This document shows positions 12,426 to 22,100 of a stretch of 64,000 nucleotides of DNA, piece by piece. The DNA lies in assembly GCA_002633025.1 (NCBI GenBank), contig NMRB01001463.1, positions 71,546 to 135,545 on the forward strand. Direction: 5' to 3'. The position numbers were made by a program, and so were the translations under genes. Origin of the DNA: Notospermus geniculatus (taxonomy: Eukaryota; Nemertea; Pilidiophora; Heteronemertea; Lineidae). The notes beneath the pieces were generated by a model that saw only the letters and a list, made by a program, of their open reading frames with translations, did not search any database and was not told where the DNA came from. Within the stretch, counting starts at the first letter, position 1; each line of letters opens with the position of its first letter.

Positions 12426-13168
12426 TGAAAAGACAACGGAGAACTGAGCGTCAAATATAGTATTATTGAGGTAGGTATTTGGCGAACCAAGGTAAAGCGA
12501 TTGTACCGCCATTTTCCAGATAGCATTTTTTTCTGCAACACCCTGTGATGATGTACAGATGAAGAGTATCTTTATCTGGCAAACTTTCATCGGACATACA
12601 CCCTATAATTCATCTTGAAAGGTGATCTGTGTCTAACTAACAAAAACACGGACAATCACGGAATTCTCTTCATAATGCCCTCTGCCCCCTGGACTGGCAA
12701 GTGCCATTGAAATAAATACCACTTGGCAGTTTTCCCCAAACCTATTCACTTCCTCTTCAAACAGGGCCTAGTTGTGACCTGTGTGACCGTCATTTCCTTT
12801 ATAAAAGGTTGTTTAGATTCAATGTGAATGGTTTCGCCTGACATATTCAAAAGGTTTCATTTTGTTCAATTCATTGCTTTCGACCCAAAAGTTCAATCAC
12901 CCTTTCTTAACCAATAGGGGATATTTTTTTTTGTTTCCGCAGACGTGTTGTCCATAATTTCGTCTGCTCAAAGCCGCTGTGATTCAAGTATGACGCATAA
13001 TCTAAACGCGTTTAAAACAGGATGGTGGTTTTGTCTCGTCAAAGGTAGAAACTGTTATTTTGTTGGAATCATGTGGAAGGAAATAAAGAGTTTGAATGTT
13101 ATTTTATTCGTGGAAGTATTATAAAGAGTTATAATGTGTAAGTTCTCGCGATATTCGTGTGTGACCAG

Positions 13169-13439
13169 GATGATCGATAGACTGGTCCCCTGTCGTATCG
13201 CTCCGTTCCTCCACTACTACGACAGGCCGCGTCCGCCATGTTTGCCTGTTTTCTGACACACGTATGCAAATGAGCAATAAAGACTTTCAACGTTGCGGGG
13301 AGTCTCTAAAAATAGATATGACTCATGGCGCGACCGTTGATGACGTTTAGCTGACCAATCACATGCCGAGTTGGCGTTCAAAATGCCTGTCGTAGTAGTG
13401 AAGCGAGAACTACGACAGGGGACCAGTCTAGATGATCGA
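13169..13439. mobile_element. 253-bp MITE with 9-bp target duplication
   Basis: Element 13178-13430 has inverted ends TAGACTGGTCCCCTGTCGTA / TACGACAGGGGACCAGTCTA. The exact 9-bp direct repeat GATGATCGA stands at 13169-13177 and 13431-13439. A 9-bp duplication is typical of Mutator-like elements. It is non-coding. Confidence 0.85.
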
Positions 13440-13519
13440 TACATGTTCAAATCATTTTCAGATTGTTTCACTGGCTTCGATACGCAGGTGAGGGCGTCAG
13501 CAGTGGGCCATTTCAGTTT

Positions 13520-13600
13520 CAGAAGGGCTTCTAGAGTGGCATAGTGCAAACATCAGCGCCTGTCACCTCTGAGGTTCAGTGTTTGATTCCCGGTGTAACG
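13520..13600 (+). mobile_element. SINE head fragment, family S2
   Basis: GCTTCTAGAGTGGCATAGTG is followed by a CACCTCTGAGGTTCAG segment and a GATTCCCGG B-box remnant. Confidence 0.55.
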
Positions 13601-13651
13601 TTTTTGAGTGTTCCTCATCTGTGAGTGTTCCCCTCCTATTGTCCGACGGAA

Positions 13652-13803
13652 TAAGGCCAAGCGCACATTTGCGGCAAAACTCAATGCGTTAGGGGTGTTT
13701 TTAAAGTCGACTGACCTAACGCTGTCGACTCGTCATTCAGCCGGGTTAGTCGATTTTAAACCCCAACCGCATTGACTTTTGCCGCAAATGTGCGCTTGGC
13801 TTA
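13652..13803. mobile_element. Hairpin MITE, GCCAAGCGCACATTTGCGGC arms
   Basis: AAGGCCAAGCGCACATTTGC... is mirrored by ...GCAAATGTGCGCTTGGCTTAA, with a second inner inverted pair AAAGTCGACT / TAGTCGATTTT. It is 152 bp and non-coding. Confidence 0.75.
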
Positions 13804-13845
13804 AGCGGACACACACACAGTGTCGATCTATCTGCCAGCGTTTCC

Positions 13846-14012
13846 TAAAGGGCGGCGCACACGAGCGACTAAATCTGGGCGACCGCCGACGAGACTGGTG
13901 GTGCGACTAGACATCAGCCAATCAGAAGCGCCAAATCTTGTCGCTTTGGCGGTCGGAAGCCAAGTCGGCCGACAAATCGGTCAAAATTGTCGCTCGTGTG
14001 CGCCGCCCTTTA
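13846..14012. mobile_element. Hairpin MITE upstream of the J-protein gene
   Basis: TAAAGGGCGGCGCACACGAG on the left is matched exactly by CTCGTGTGCGCCGCCCTTTA on the right. It ends 181 bp before the start codon at 14194, so it probably lies in the promoter region of that gene. Confidence 0.8.
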
Positions 14013-14193
14013 ACAATAAAGGGAAACACTGACCTACGAGAACATTGGGAGATGTCACACCAATCGGACCCACTCTTATGCGACAGAAAATAGTATTCAT
14101 TGACGTTTTTGAAAATTTCTTGAATTTGTTTCGCCGTATATCTTTTTAGTATGGTTCTCCTGGACGCCATGATGCCTGACGTGTTCTAAGATT

Positions 14194-17100
14194 ATGAAGG
14201 ACCACTACTGCACCCTCGGTCTCCAGCGGGGGGCGTCGGAGGAGGAGATAAAGAAAGCCTACCGGAAACTTGCGCGTCAGTGGCATCCGGATAAAAACAA
14301 AGACGCATGCGCGGAGGAGAAGTTCAAAGAGATTGGCGCCGCGTATGACGTTTTGAAGTCGAAAGACCGGCGGGAAATCTGGGAGCGAGATTTCGATTTT
14401 TCAAATCAGTACAAGGATACCCGTAGGTCAAAACCGTCTGCGCGCAGCGGCGCCCAGAGTAACTATCATCAGTCGAATTTTAAAACTTATGCGTCGACGG
14501 AGACGAAGAACAAGGGGACAGGCCGTCGCTTCTCGTACAGTTACGAACAGGGGCCCGGCCGCACCAAGTTCTCTTTCTTTTTCACGGAGAGCGACGATGA
14601 GGACATTGATGCCGGGAATACCAGCCGGCAGGAGAAGAAAAAAGGTGGGAAAACACCGCGAAATAACCGACGATTTAGTTGTCCTGGACCTGGCAGGAAG
14701 GATGCAAAATTCGGGAAACCGAAATGGGACAATCATTGGAATGAGACTGAGAAAGACGCTAACAACCAAAGAGGGTTCTCGTTTAATTTCAACGTGTTCA
14801 ATGTGTTCAATGATGGCGACATGGGCTTCGAGGCGTTTTTCAGCGCACCTTATTCCTCGTATTTTGATAACACGCCGTCATTTGCATTTAGCGACGATGA
14901 AGAGGACAATCTGGAGACGGCTCGGCGGGAACGGATGAAACAGTGGCGGGAAAACTCGGAGAAGTTCGCGGGAACGAACGGGGATCCGAATTGGTATGAT
15001 TGGAGTCGTGACGCTGGTGATGGCGACTCGTACGGTGAGCTTTTTCTGATTAGGCCTAGTTGGTTTTTACATTGGATATTCTTACAAATAATATGCCGGC
15101 AAAGAGACAGAATCACTAAAAACCAGTTTCCAATACTCAGCGAAATCCGGATTCCGCCACGGTTTGCGGCGAGCGGAGCGGTTTTCACAGGCAGTGGGAT
15201 AATCAATAGGCCATGTATCCAAAGCCCTGTGAAAACCGCGCCGCTCGCCGCAAACTACGGCGGAATCCGCTGTATGTCCAAACGGGACTTGGGCACGCCT
15301 CCGAATGAAGTTAGAAATCGTCATGAGACAGTCACTCATTCGTATATGAAACCAAAATTTTATTTTTTTTGTCTCCTCCTGTGTCTAGATGAAGACGAAG
15401 ACATGAAGACATCGTGTGCTTACTGTGGGCGCTCCATGAGTTCTGAAATGCTGGTAAGTTGCGGCGCGACGTCCTTTCAAGCAAGGTTTTCTAAGAATTT
15501 CCCAAAGCTAAACAGACCTTTGGGGGTTATCCTGCCCTAGCCCCCTCCATATGATGAATAATTTGTCTTCCAGTTTCGCCATGAATCAAAATGCCGCGTG
15601 TTGATGGGAGGCGAATATTTCGCGGATAACAGGACGAACTGGCGCATCAGACATGAAGATTTGATCAACACGCCACGGAAATCTCGGCAACCGTCGAACG
15701 CTGATAAGAAACCTCCCACCCCGACATCGGCGAATCTGAGAGGTAGGTCGATTTTTATATACTTTTGAGAAAAACTAGGTCCAGGGACCTTATTCACGAA
15801 GTTTTCGTGCTTACAGGAGTGCGCAAATACCAGCCTGACAAAGCGTGATTTGCGTGCCCTTAAAGTTACGGGCCGGGGCTTTGTAAATAAGGTCCCAGAT
15901 TCGGCCATGAATCAAACCAGGTGTAATGGCTGAGAATACCTCCCGTATGCCAGTGCCCGCTTTATTGTTTGGCGGACACTCAAAAACAGAGAGACATGTC
16001 TATCAGTGCCTCCCCCATAATTGTCGCGTCGCAGCTTGTTCCGTCAATCGTTTGTTGGGAGGCACTGGCAAACAGGAGGCAGGGAAAAATATTACACTGG
16101 AACCTCACAGGTGACCGCGCCGATGTTTCCATCGCCCCAATCTTACAGCCTATTTGTTTTTTTGGGATTGTTTACAATACATTGGATTTGATCGTCTGCT
16201 TCCAGATCTGATCACGTGTAAATACTGTTTCCGTTCGTTCAACCACAAGGCCGCAAGCAAACACATCAAGTTTTGTGAACAAAAATTGAAGGAAACTGGA
16301 CGTCCGTATAATCCGTTAGGGAAAGGGGCCGAAGCCAGGGACTACACGAGCAAGAGTTATGCCGGGAAGGAGGTATGTGCTGTAAACATAGTAAAGTTAA
16401 GCCCCCGTATAGAGGATTCCGCCGTGGTTTGCGGCGAGAGGTGTGGTTTTCGCAGGGTTTTGGATAAACAGGATCACCTTCGGCCCTTTGATGATGACGA
16501 TGGTGATGATGGTTTAGCAATACATGGTTTGTTAATTATCCCTTGGAGGAATTGTCAGTATAATTCCTCCAAGATTATCCCAATCCCGTGAAAACCGCTC
16601 CGCTCATCACCGCAAGCCGTTGCGGAATCCGCTGAAATGGAATTGACGGCGTTAATGTCGTCTCACAAATAATGGGTCCCCCAAATAAACAGAGCGATAA
16701 TGTCACCCTAAAGCCCTTTTTGCACTTCACAATGTTTCGATCTCTTCCTAAAAAGTCATGAAAATTGTAATTTTAGTACGCCAAGACAATCCCCAAGCCG
16801 AACAGTCGGCGGAACTCGCGTGTTGAATCCGAGATTGACGTCGAAGATTTGGGCTCCGACGACACCGAGGCTGATGATGTAAACTTCACCAGTGAGGCGT
16901 CCTTCCCCGACATCAATATCACTGGCAAATCATTCATGGGTAAGACGCATTATATTTTGGGAGTTATATTTTACTCTTTCAGCCGTCCATTGCAGATGAA
17001 AGGAAAGTTGAGTGGGTATCTAGTTGTTATGGCCGCAAAAACAGCAGTTCAAAAGTAGCAGTCCCCGAGTCTCAGCAGTCCCTGGATTGAGTGGACTCTC

Positions 17101-18242
17101 TGAGTGAACGCTAGCTCTCTGAGTGAACTCTAGATCTCTGAGTGAACTCTAGATCTCTGAGTGAACTCTAGATCTCTGAGTGAACTCTAGATCTCTGAGT
17201 GAACTCTAGATCTCTGAGTGAACTCCAGATCTCTGAGTGAACTCTAGCTCTCTGAGTGAACTCTAGATCTCTGAGTGAACTCTAGATCTCTGAGTGAACT
17301 CCAGATCTCTGAGTGAACTCTAGCTCTCTGAGTGAACTCTAGATCTCTGAGTGAACTCTAGCTCTCTGAGTGAACTCTAGATCTCTGAATGAACTCTAGC
17401 TCTCTGACTGAACTCTAGCTCTCTGACTGAACTCTAGCTCTCTGACTGAACTCTAGATCTCTGACTGAACTCTAGATCTCTGACGTCATGAAGACATTAA
17501 CTGACTGACTGAAGAACTTTACTTCAATTCAGAATCTCCTTTCACAAAAACGAAGACAGGTCTCCATGCAAGCGTCAACAAGACAGATTCACGAAAAGCT
17601 CGGCCGAATTCCAACACCAAGAGACCAGGTTCGAACACATCTACAACGAAGAAAACCAACAGAAAGAAGAGTCCAAAGATAGAGTAAGTCCCAGTATAGA
17701 GCTGTTAGAGTCCAAAGATAGAGTAAGTCTCAGTATAGAGCTGTTAGAGTCCAAAGATAAAGTAAGTCATGGATCCCAGTACATAGGGCTATTAAAGTCC
17801 TAAGACAGAGTAATGGATCCCAGTATTAGAACACTTTGAGTCCCAAGATAGAGTAAGTCATGGATCCCAGTATAGAGCTATTCTAGTCCCAAGATAGAGT
17901 AAGTCATGGATCCCAGTATAGAGCTATTCTGGTCCCAAGATAGAGTAAGTCATGGATCCCAGTATAGAGCTATTTTAGTCCCAAGATAGAGTAAGTCATG
18001 GATCCCAGTAGAGAGCTATTCTAGTCCCAAGATAGAGTAAGTCATGGATCCCAGTATAGAGCTATTTCCGGTATCTATCCTCTTTAACCATTTCACACAC
18101 CATCTTTTTCAGTGTGAACACGGACCCAAACAAAGTGCAAGCGGAAGCCGCAGGCAACGCTGGATGTAGCGATTGTGAGAGAAAGTACGGGAAAAACAGA
18201 GCCAAGTTTGTTTGTAGTTGTGGCATGAAGAGGGCGCTGTGA
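14194..18242 (+). CDS. J-domain protein with two C2HC zinc fingers, seven exons
   Basis: Exons: 14194-15034, 15389-15453, 15574-15742, 16206-16372, 16777-16939, 17533-17683, 18113-18242. All are bounded by AG/GT, phases agree, and the sum is 1686 nt (561 aa plus stop). Residues 1-65 form a J domain: helix II, WHPDK with the HPD motif at 31-33 (the Hsp70-stimulating triad), then [13 protein letters not shown]. Residues 70-280 are low complexity, rich in S, F, D and E. Two zf-C2HC fingers follow: C290-x2-C293-x11-H305-x3-C309, split by intron 2, and C363-x2-C366-x11-H378-x3-C382 in exon 4. The C-terminus, after an S/K/R-rich linker, has CSDC...CSC, a possible third metal site. The start is the only ATG giving a full J domain. 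Role by family: an Hsp70 co-chaperone whose fingers choose the client or nucleic acid. No named orthologue was recognised; J plus ZC2HC fingers is an uncommon pairing. Confidence 0.85.
15147..15271. mobile_element. Palindromic MITE P in intron 1
   Basis: CGGATTCCGCC...TTTGCGGCGAGCGGAGCGG is mirrored by CCGCTCGCCGCAAACTACGG...CGGAATCCGC. The second copy is in intron 4 of the same gene (16413-16632). Confidence 0.75.
15782..15897. mobile_element. Short TIR element in intron 3
   Basis: CAGGGACCTTATTCACGAAG at the left and CTTTGTAAATAAGGTCCCAG at the right are inverted. A GGGACCTTATTCACAAAG stretch of the same family lies antisense at about 61957-61975. Confidence 0.6.
15917..16100. mobile_element. 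MITE T, copy 2, intron 3
   Basis: CCAGGTGTAATGGCTGAGAA... and ...AATATTACACTGG are inverted ends, with inner TATGCCAGTGCC / GGCACTGGCAAA. It ends 105 bp before exon 4. Confidence 0.75.
16413..16632. mobile_element. Palindromic MITE P, intron 4
   Basis: GGATTCCGCCGTGGTTTGCG at the left; GTGAAAACCGCTCCGCTCAT and GCGGAATCCGC at the right. The middle holds a GATGATGACGATGGTGATG run. It is a longer, more diverged copy of 15147-15271. Confidence 0.65.
17088..17485. repeat. 19-bp minisatellite in intron 5
   Basis: About 20 head-to-tail units of GATCTCTGAGTGAACTCTA. Variants are GCTC for GATC, CCAG for CTAG and CTGACTGA for CTGAGTGA, and variant classes cluster in the array. It occupies most of the intron between 16939 and 17533. 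Confidence 0.95.
17669..18067. repeat. Nine-unit tandem repeat containing the exon 6 splice donor
   Basis: Units of 39-46 bp start at 17669, 17708, 17747, 17795, 17839, 17885, 17931, 17977 and 18023. The consensus opens AGTCCCAAGATAGAGTAAGT. The first unit is the real end of exon 6 and its GTAAGT donor (exon end 17683). Most later units repeat the coding tail plus donor. Skipping the first donor runs into an in-frame TAA at 17685-17687. Confidence 0.9.
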
Positions 18243-18537
18243 TGCAAATCAATTTCATTTGGTTATAGAAATTCTATGCAAGCCATGAACTTCTTGTATT
18301 GCACAATTATATAATTGTATAGATTTATACAACATATTTATATCACTTTAGTGGCAGAAAGGAGTTGAAGAAGTGATTGATCTCCTAATTGTTACGGAGT
18401 ATAAATTGTCACCAAATGTCATTTTTGAGATACAGATTGTTTTCATATTTTTTGTCCGTCCAGCTGTTTTTTAAGGATTCAAGGTTGTTAAAGAGATTTT
18501 TCTGGATACTGGACATCGCTACTCTTGAATCCAACTA

Positions 18538-18543
18538 AATAAA
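18538..18543 (+). terminator. Polyadenylation signal AATAAA
   Basis: AATAAA lies 296 bp after the stop codon of the J-protein gene. A second one is at 18653-18658. Confidence 0.5.
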
Positions 18544-18768
18544 GGCACTTTGTTTAACGTATACATGTACATGTATAACAGTTAAATTATTATCACAAAA
18601 TATTCCGTCCTAGTAATATTAAAATGTTATTGATTTATCCTCAGATTAATTTAATAAAAGTTACGAAAAATGCATTTATTCTGTGTTTTATTTGTGAATT
18701 CCACACCAGAATTGAAAGCGCTGAGCTCCAAATCACTGAGTGGCATTTTGGGTTCTCTTATTGGGTGA

Positions 18769-18786
18769 NCCCCCCCCCCCCCCCCC
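18769..18786. other. N in a C homopolymer
   Basis: One N precedes a run of C. This is an assembly or read-length ambiguity between the J-protein gene and the next gene. Confidence 0.8.
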
Positions 18787-19120
18787 GTCCCACCCACCCA
18801 CCACACCACCAGCACCTGAGGCTGCTTCTTCTTCGGGGCACTGGAGCACAGCATGATTACCAAATGTCATGTTGAATGATCCACATTTGAACAGTTCAAC
18901 TGAAAGAGTGAATTGCCACACCCAACGCGCCCGCAAATTCTCGTTAAGTGCACTACCCAAGGAATAAAACGCAGTAGAGGACCAGGGAATTCCCACCACT
19001 GATAGGGATTTCCCCGATTCCCAGAACGAGGCCCTGATGAATATTCATAAAGGTCATGCAAAATGGCGGCTACAGAAATTTGGCCTCTTCTTTATCTTTA
19101 TTTACGCCGTTTATAGGGCG

Positions 19121-22100
19121 ATGGACCCCAAAATGAAGGATATGGGGAAATCTAACACTAGCAAAAAGAAAAAGGACAATGATGTTCCAGGAATCGAGGG
19201 TAGGTTTGCCGTCTGTGTCGCGTGTAAGCCCCTGAAACTGGAGCATTTATGTTGTCAACATTTCTGACATGCATGCCAACACTGTACACTGGTGTGCACT
19301 GTGCACGCAGGCATGTGTATTTTACACTGAACCACTGCGTTGTGCACTGCAGGTGGTGGTGATGACACATTCTAACTGTGTTGGTCATCATGGATCCTGT
19401 TTGAATTGTCATGCTTCTCTAGAATGCTTTTGTTCGTGGCTAGTGATGCAGTAGTAGGCCTCCTAAAAATGTTCGTTATTTTAACCTGCTGCTGTGCTGC
19501 CTTCTGAACTGAACTGAAGTCGAAATCGAAGACCAGGGAGGGCAGGTCAAATCGAGGGAAGGGTTGGCCAGCACCCTCGCCTCGGCTACCGGTCACGTAT
19601 GCCTTGACCTAGGCCCTATAGGCCTCTCGAATTTCAATTGATTTCTGATTTCTGATAGTTGTCAATCACCTCTCAGTCATCATCAAAAATGATTGATTCA
19701 ATGTCCTCAGCTCAGTAACATCGGGAGACAACAGAACAGACATGACTGGGTACACGCAACATCATGCATCTGCATGTCAAGATGGCATCTGTGCATGCCC
19801 TTTTGGTTTGTAAAAGTCTGTCAAGGGTAGGCTTCTAATCTGTAATGCAGCATTCAATGATTCATCGTGGACTTGTGTCCAGTGCACAAACCCTACGATC
19901 CCAGTTTGTGTTGGTGCTGCCTTTACAATTAAATGACATGAACAGGGGTGGATCCAGGATTTGTGAAAGGAGGGGTGCCCTGTGCTGGAAACATTGAAAT
20001 CTGCGGGGAATTTCAATGATTTGCACCAAACTCCAGAATTTCATGGTGATTTTACAGGTTTGTTGGCCAAAAGGAGAGGCGTGTCCGCGCCCGGGGCTTC
20101 CCTCCCTCTGGATCTGCACCTGATAGGCCTAAAGGATGATCCATACCAGACATGGTACTGCTAGCTTTTCTCTGAGGGCTTTGCATGTTTTCCCCTAAGG
20201 CTATCCTTCAGCTTATCTATCTCTGTTGAGCACAATACATTATCTTTTGTTTCAGATTCCCCCAGAGATGAGACGCTGAGCAGGATGAATGGAGTCAGTG
20301 AGGCGAGGCAGCCTCCTGACAACGACCCCTATGAATGGGAAGATGAAGCAGAGTAAGTATGACTGAGTTTAGGAAAAATCATTGTGAAAGGGGTTGAGTA
20401 TTATTAGTAAAGGCAATTCTAGAAACTAAACTGCTAAACAAAAAAAGTTTGAAGTTTGGGTTCGTAGTCTGATGTCAACGATGATAGAGGTTCTCTTCTG
20501 ACTTTACACATTAACCCCAGTCTATCCTGAAACCTTTCAGTAGACCTCAGATGAGCTGCTCATTCAGCGCTGCAATCTGAGCATTTCTGACCGGTACCCA
20601 TTTATACTTACATTTTTGTACACCTGGGTGGAGAGAGGCCATACATGTACATGGCATAAAGCAAAGAGACTCGCGCCACAGTGGGATTCGAACCCGCAAC
20701 ACTCTGACAGCTAGTCGGACACTTGAACCACTACACCAGATTAACATTGAAAACATGCAACACTCAGAGATGTTACACCAGAATTAACGTTGTGCCCCCC
20801 CCCTAAATATTTTTTTCTGGCAGAAACCACCACAAATAAAAATTGGTGAGTAAGGCCTCTTTTTTAAATTTTTTTATTTCCCCCTCCCTACCTACCTAAA
20901 TGGTGATGACAATCCGTAATCCAAAAAATAAAATAAGCGTGGCCTTAGGCTTTCGTCTTGTTATCACTTATCCCGTGGGTCTACCCCCTGCATGCCCTGA
21001 GAACGGGTGTCAAGGTCGGAAACTTCAATAACAAGATTTTGATTAATATTTTCAAGTCGAAAGCATTGTGTTGAGTGGAAGGTCCAGAAGCCTCTTGTTC
21101 TGGATTTTTCTAGCTGTATGACAAAACATGCTTGCAAACACTGGAGTTGGAGTGTAGTGTGTGTCCCACTTTTGCCTTGTTTTCCACGTGTTGCCTGGTG
21201 ATTATTTTGTTCATACATCTTTCAGAAGCACTTGGAGTCAAGATCAGAAACGACAGGTCAGGAATAAAACGGAGAAAAAACGCAAGGAAAAGATCCGTGG
21301 GTTTATTCATGATTTGGCGACAATGTTACCACCGGACAGGTCTATGCCCAAGAAACAGGTAAGATAGGGTGGGCATTTTAAGCATGGTTGTCACCGATTG
21401 AAGTTTGTTCACAAAAATTGCTTGGAGGGCCTCCCAGTGTCAGATGTTAAGCAGGTTCCTCCTCAGTGTAGTCAAAAGAATAGCCGATAATAGAGAGGTT
21501 AAGATCTGGTCCGACTCCGACTCCGAGGTGCTAAAATTTGGATTTTTCAAGTCAGAGATAAATTTACCACCCAGGCGGGTTCTATTCTATTCGTTCTATT
21601 CGTTCTCCTGATTGATTAAACATCATTGCTTTGGAAAACCCCCTTTGTATGTGATGACGCGGTTCCCAAAAAAGAGTCCTCTGGAGTCGGAGTCGGGACT
21701 CGGAACGTTATCTTAACTCAATATACATGCTCGACTCAATATACATGTATTTAATCTCATATTTTCAGCAATGTATGAACTTGATCTTGGAGCGAACGGT
21801 CGAATACATGAGCTTCCTCAAAAAACAAAACCAGGATCTTCTCTTGGAGAAGGGAGACGAACAACAGGGTAAGGGTCAGTATAGAAAAAAAGGGTTTTGT
21901 AAATCACTTGGGCTTGGGCCAAGATATAACTTATAAGATATAATAATTGGTCTGAGTTGATGCAAACTCGTCTGCCACCAAATATGAGCAGACAGGATCT
22001 TCTGTTGAAATTTTCTAAAAGACTTGGAAATGAATGAGAAAAAAATTGAAGAAATGTTCACTTCAGATGGTTGATAGGAACAATCCTTCTTCAAATATTT

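Noticed and set aside
14428-14938. Overlapping frames on both strands inside J-protein exon 1
   Set aside because: Alternative frames of a low-complexity coding exon.
17088-18067. Regular repeats resembling a CRISPR array
   Set aside because: No spacers. Units are directly joined tandem repeats in an animal intron.
19037-19120. Upstream in-frame ATG of USF3
   Set aside because: It would add a hydrophobic 28-residue leader unlike USF3; 19121 gives a polar N-terminus as expected. Not excluded by sequence alone.
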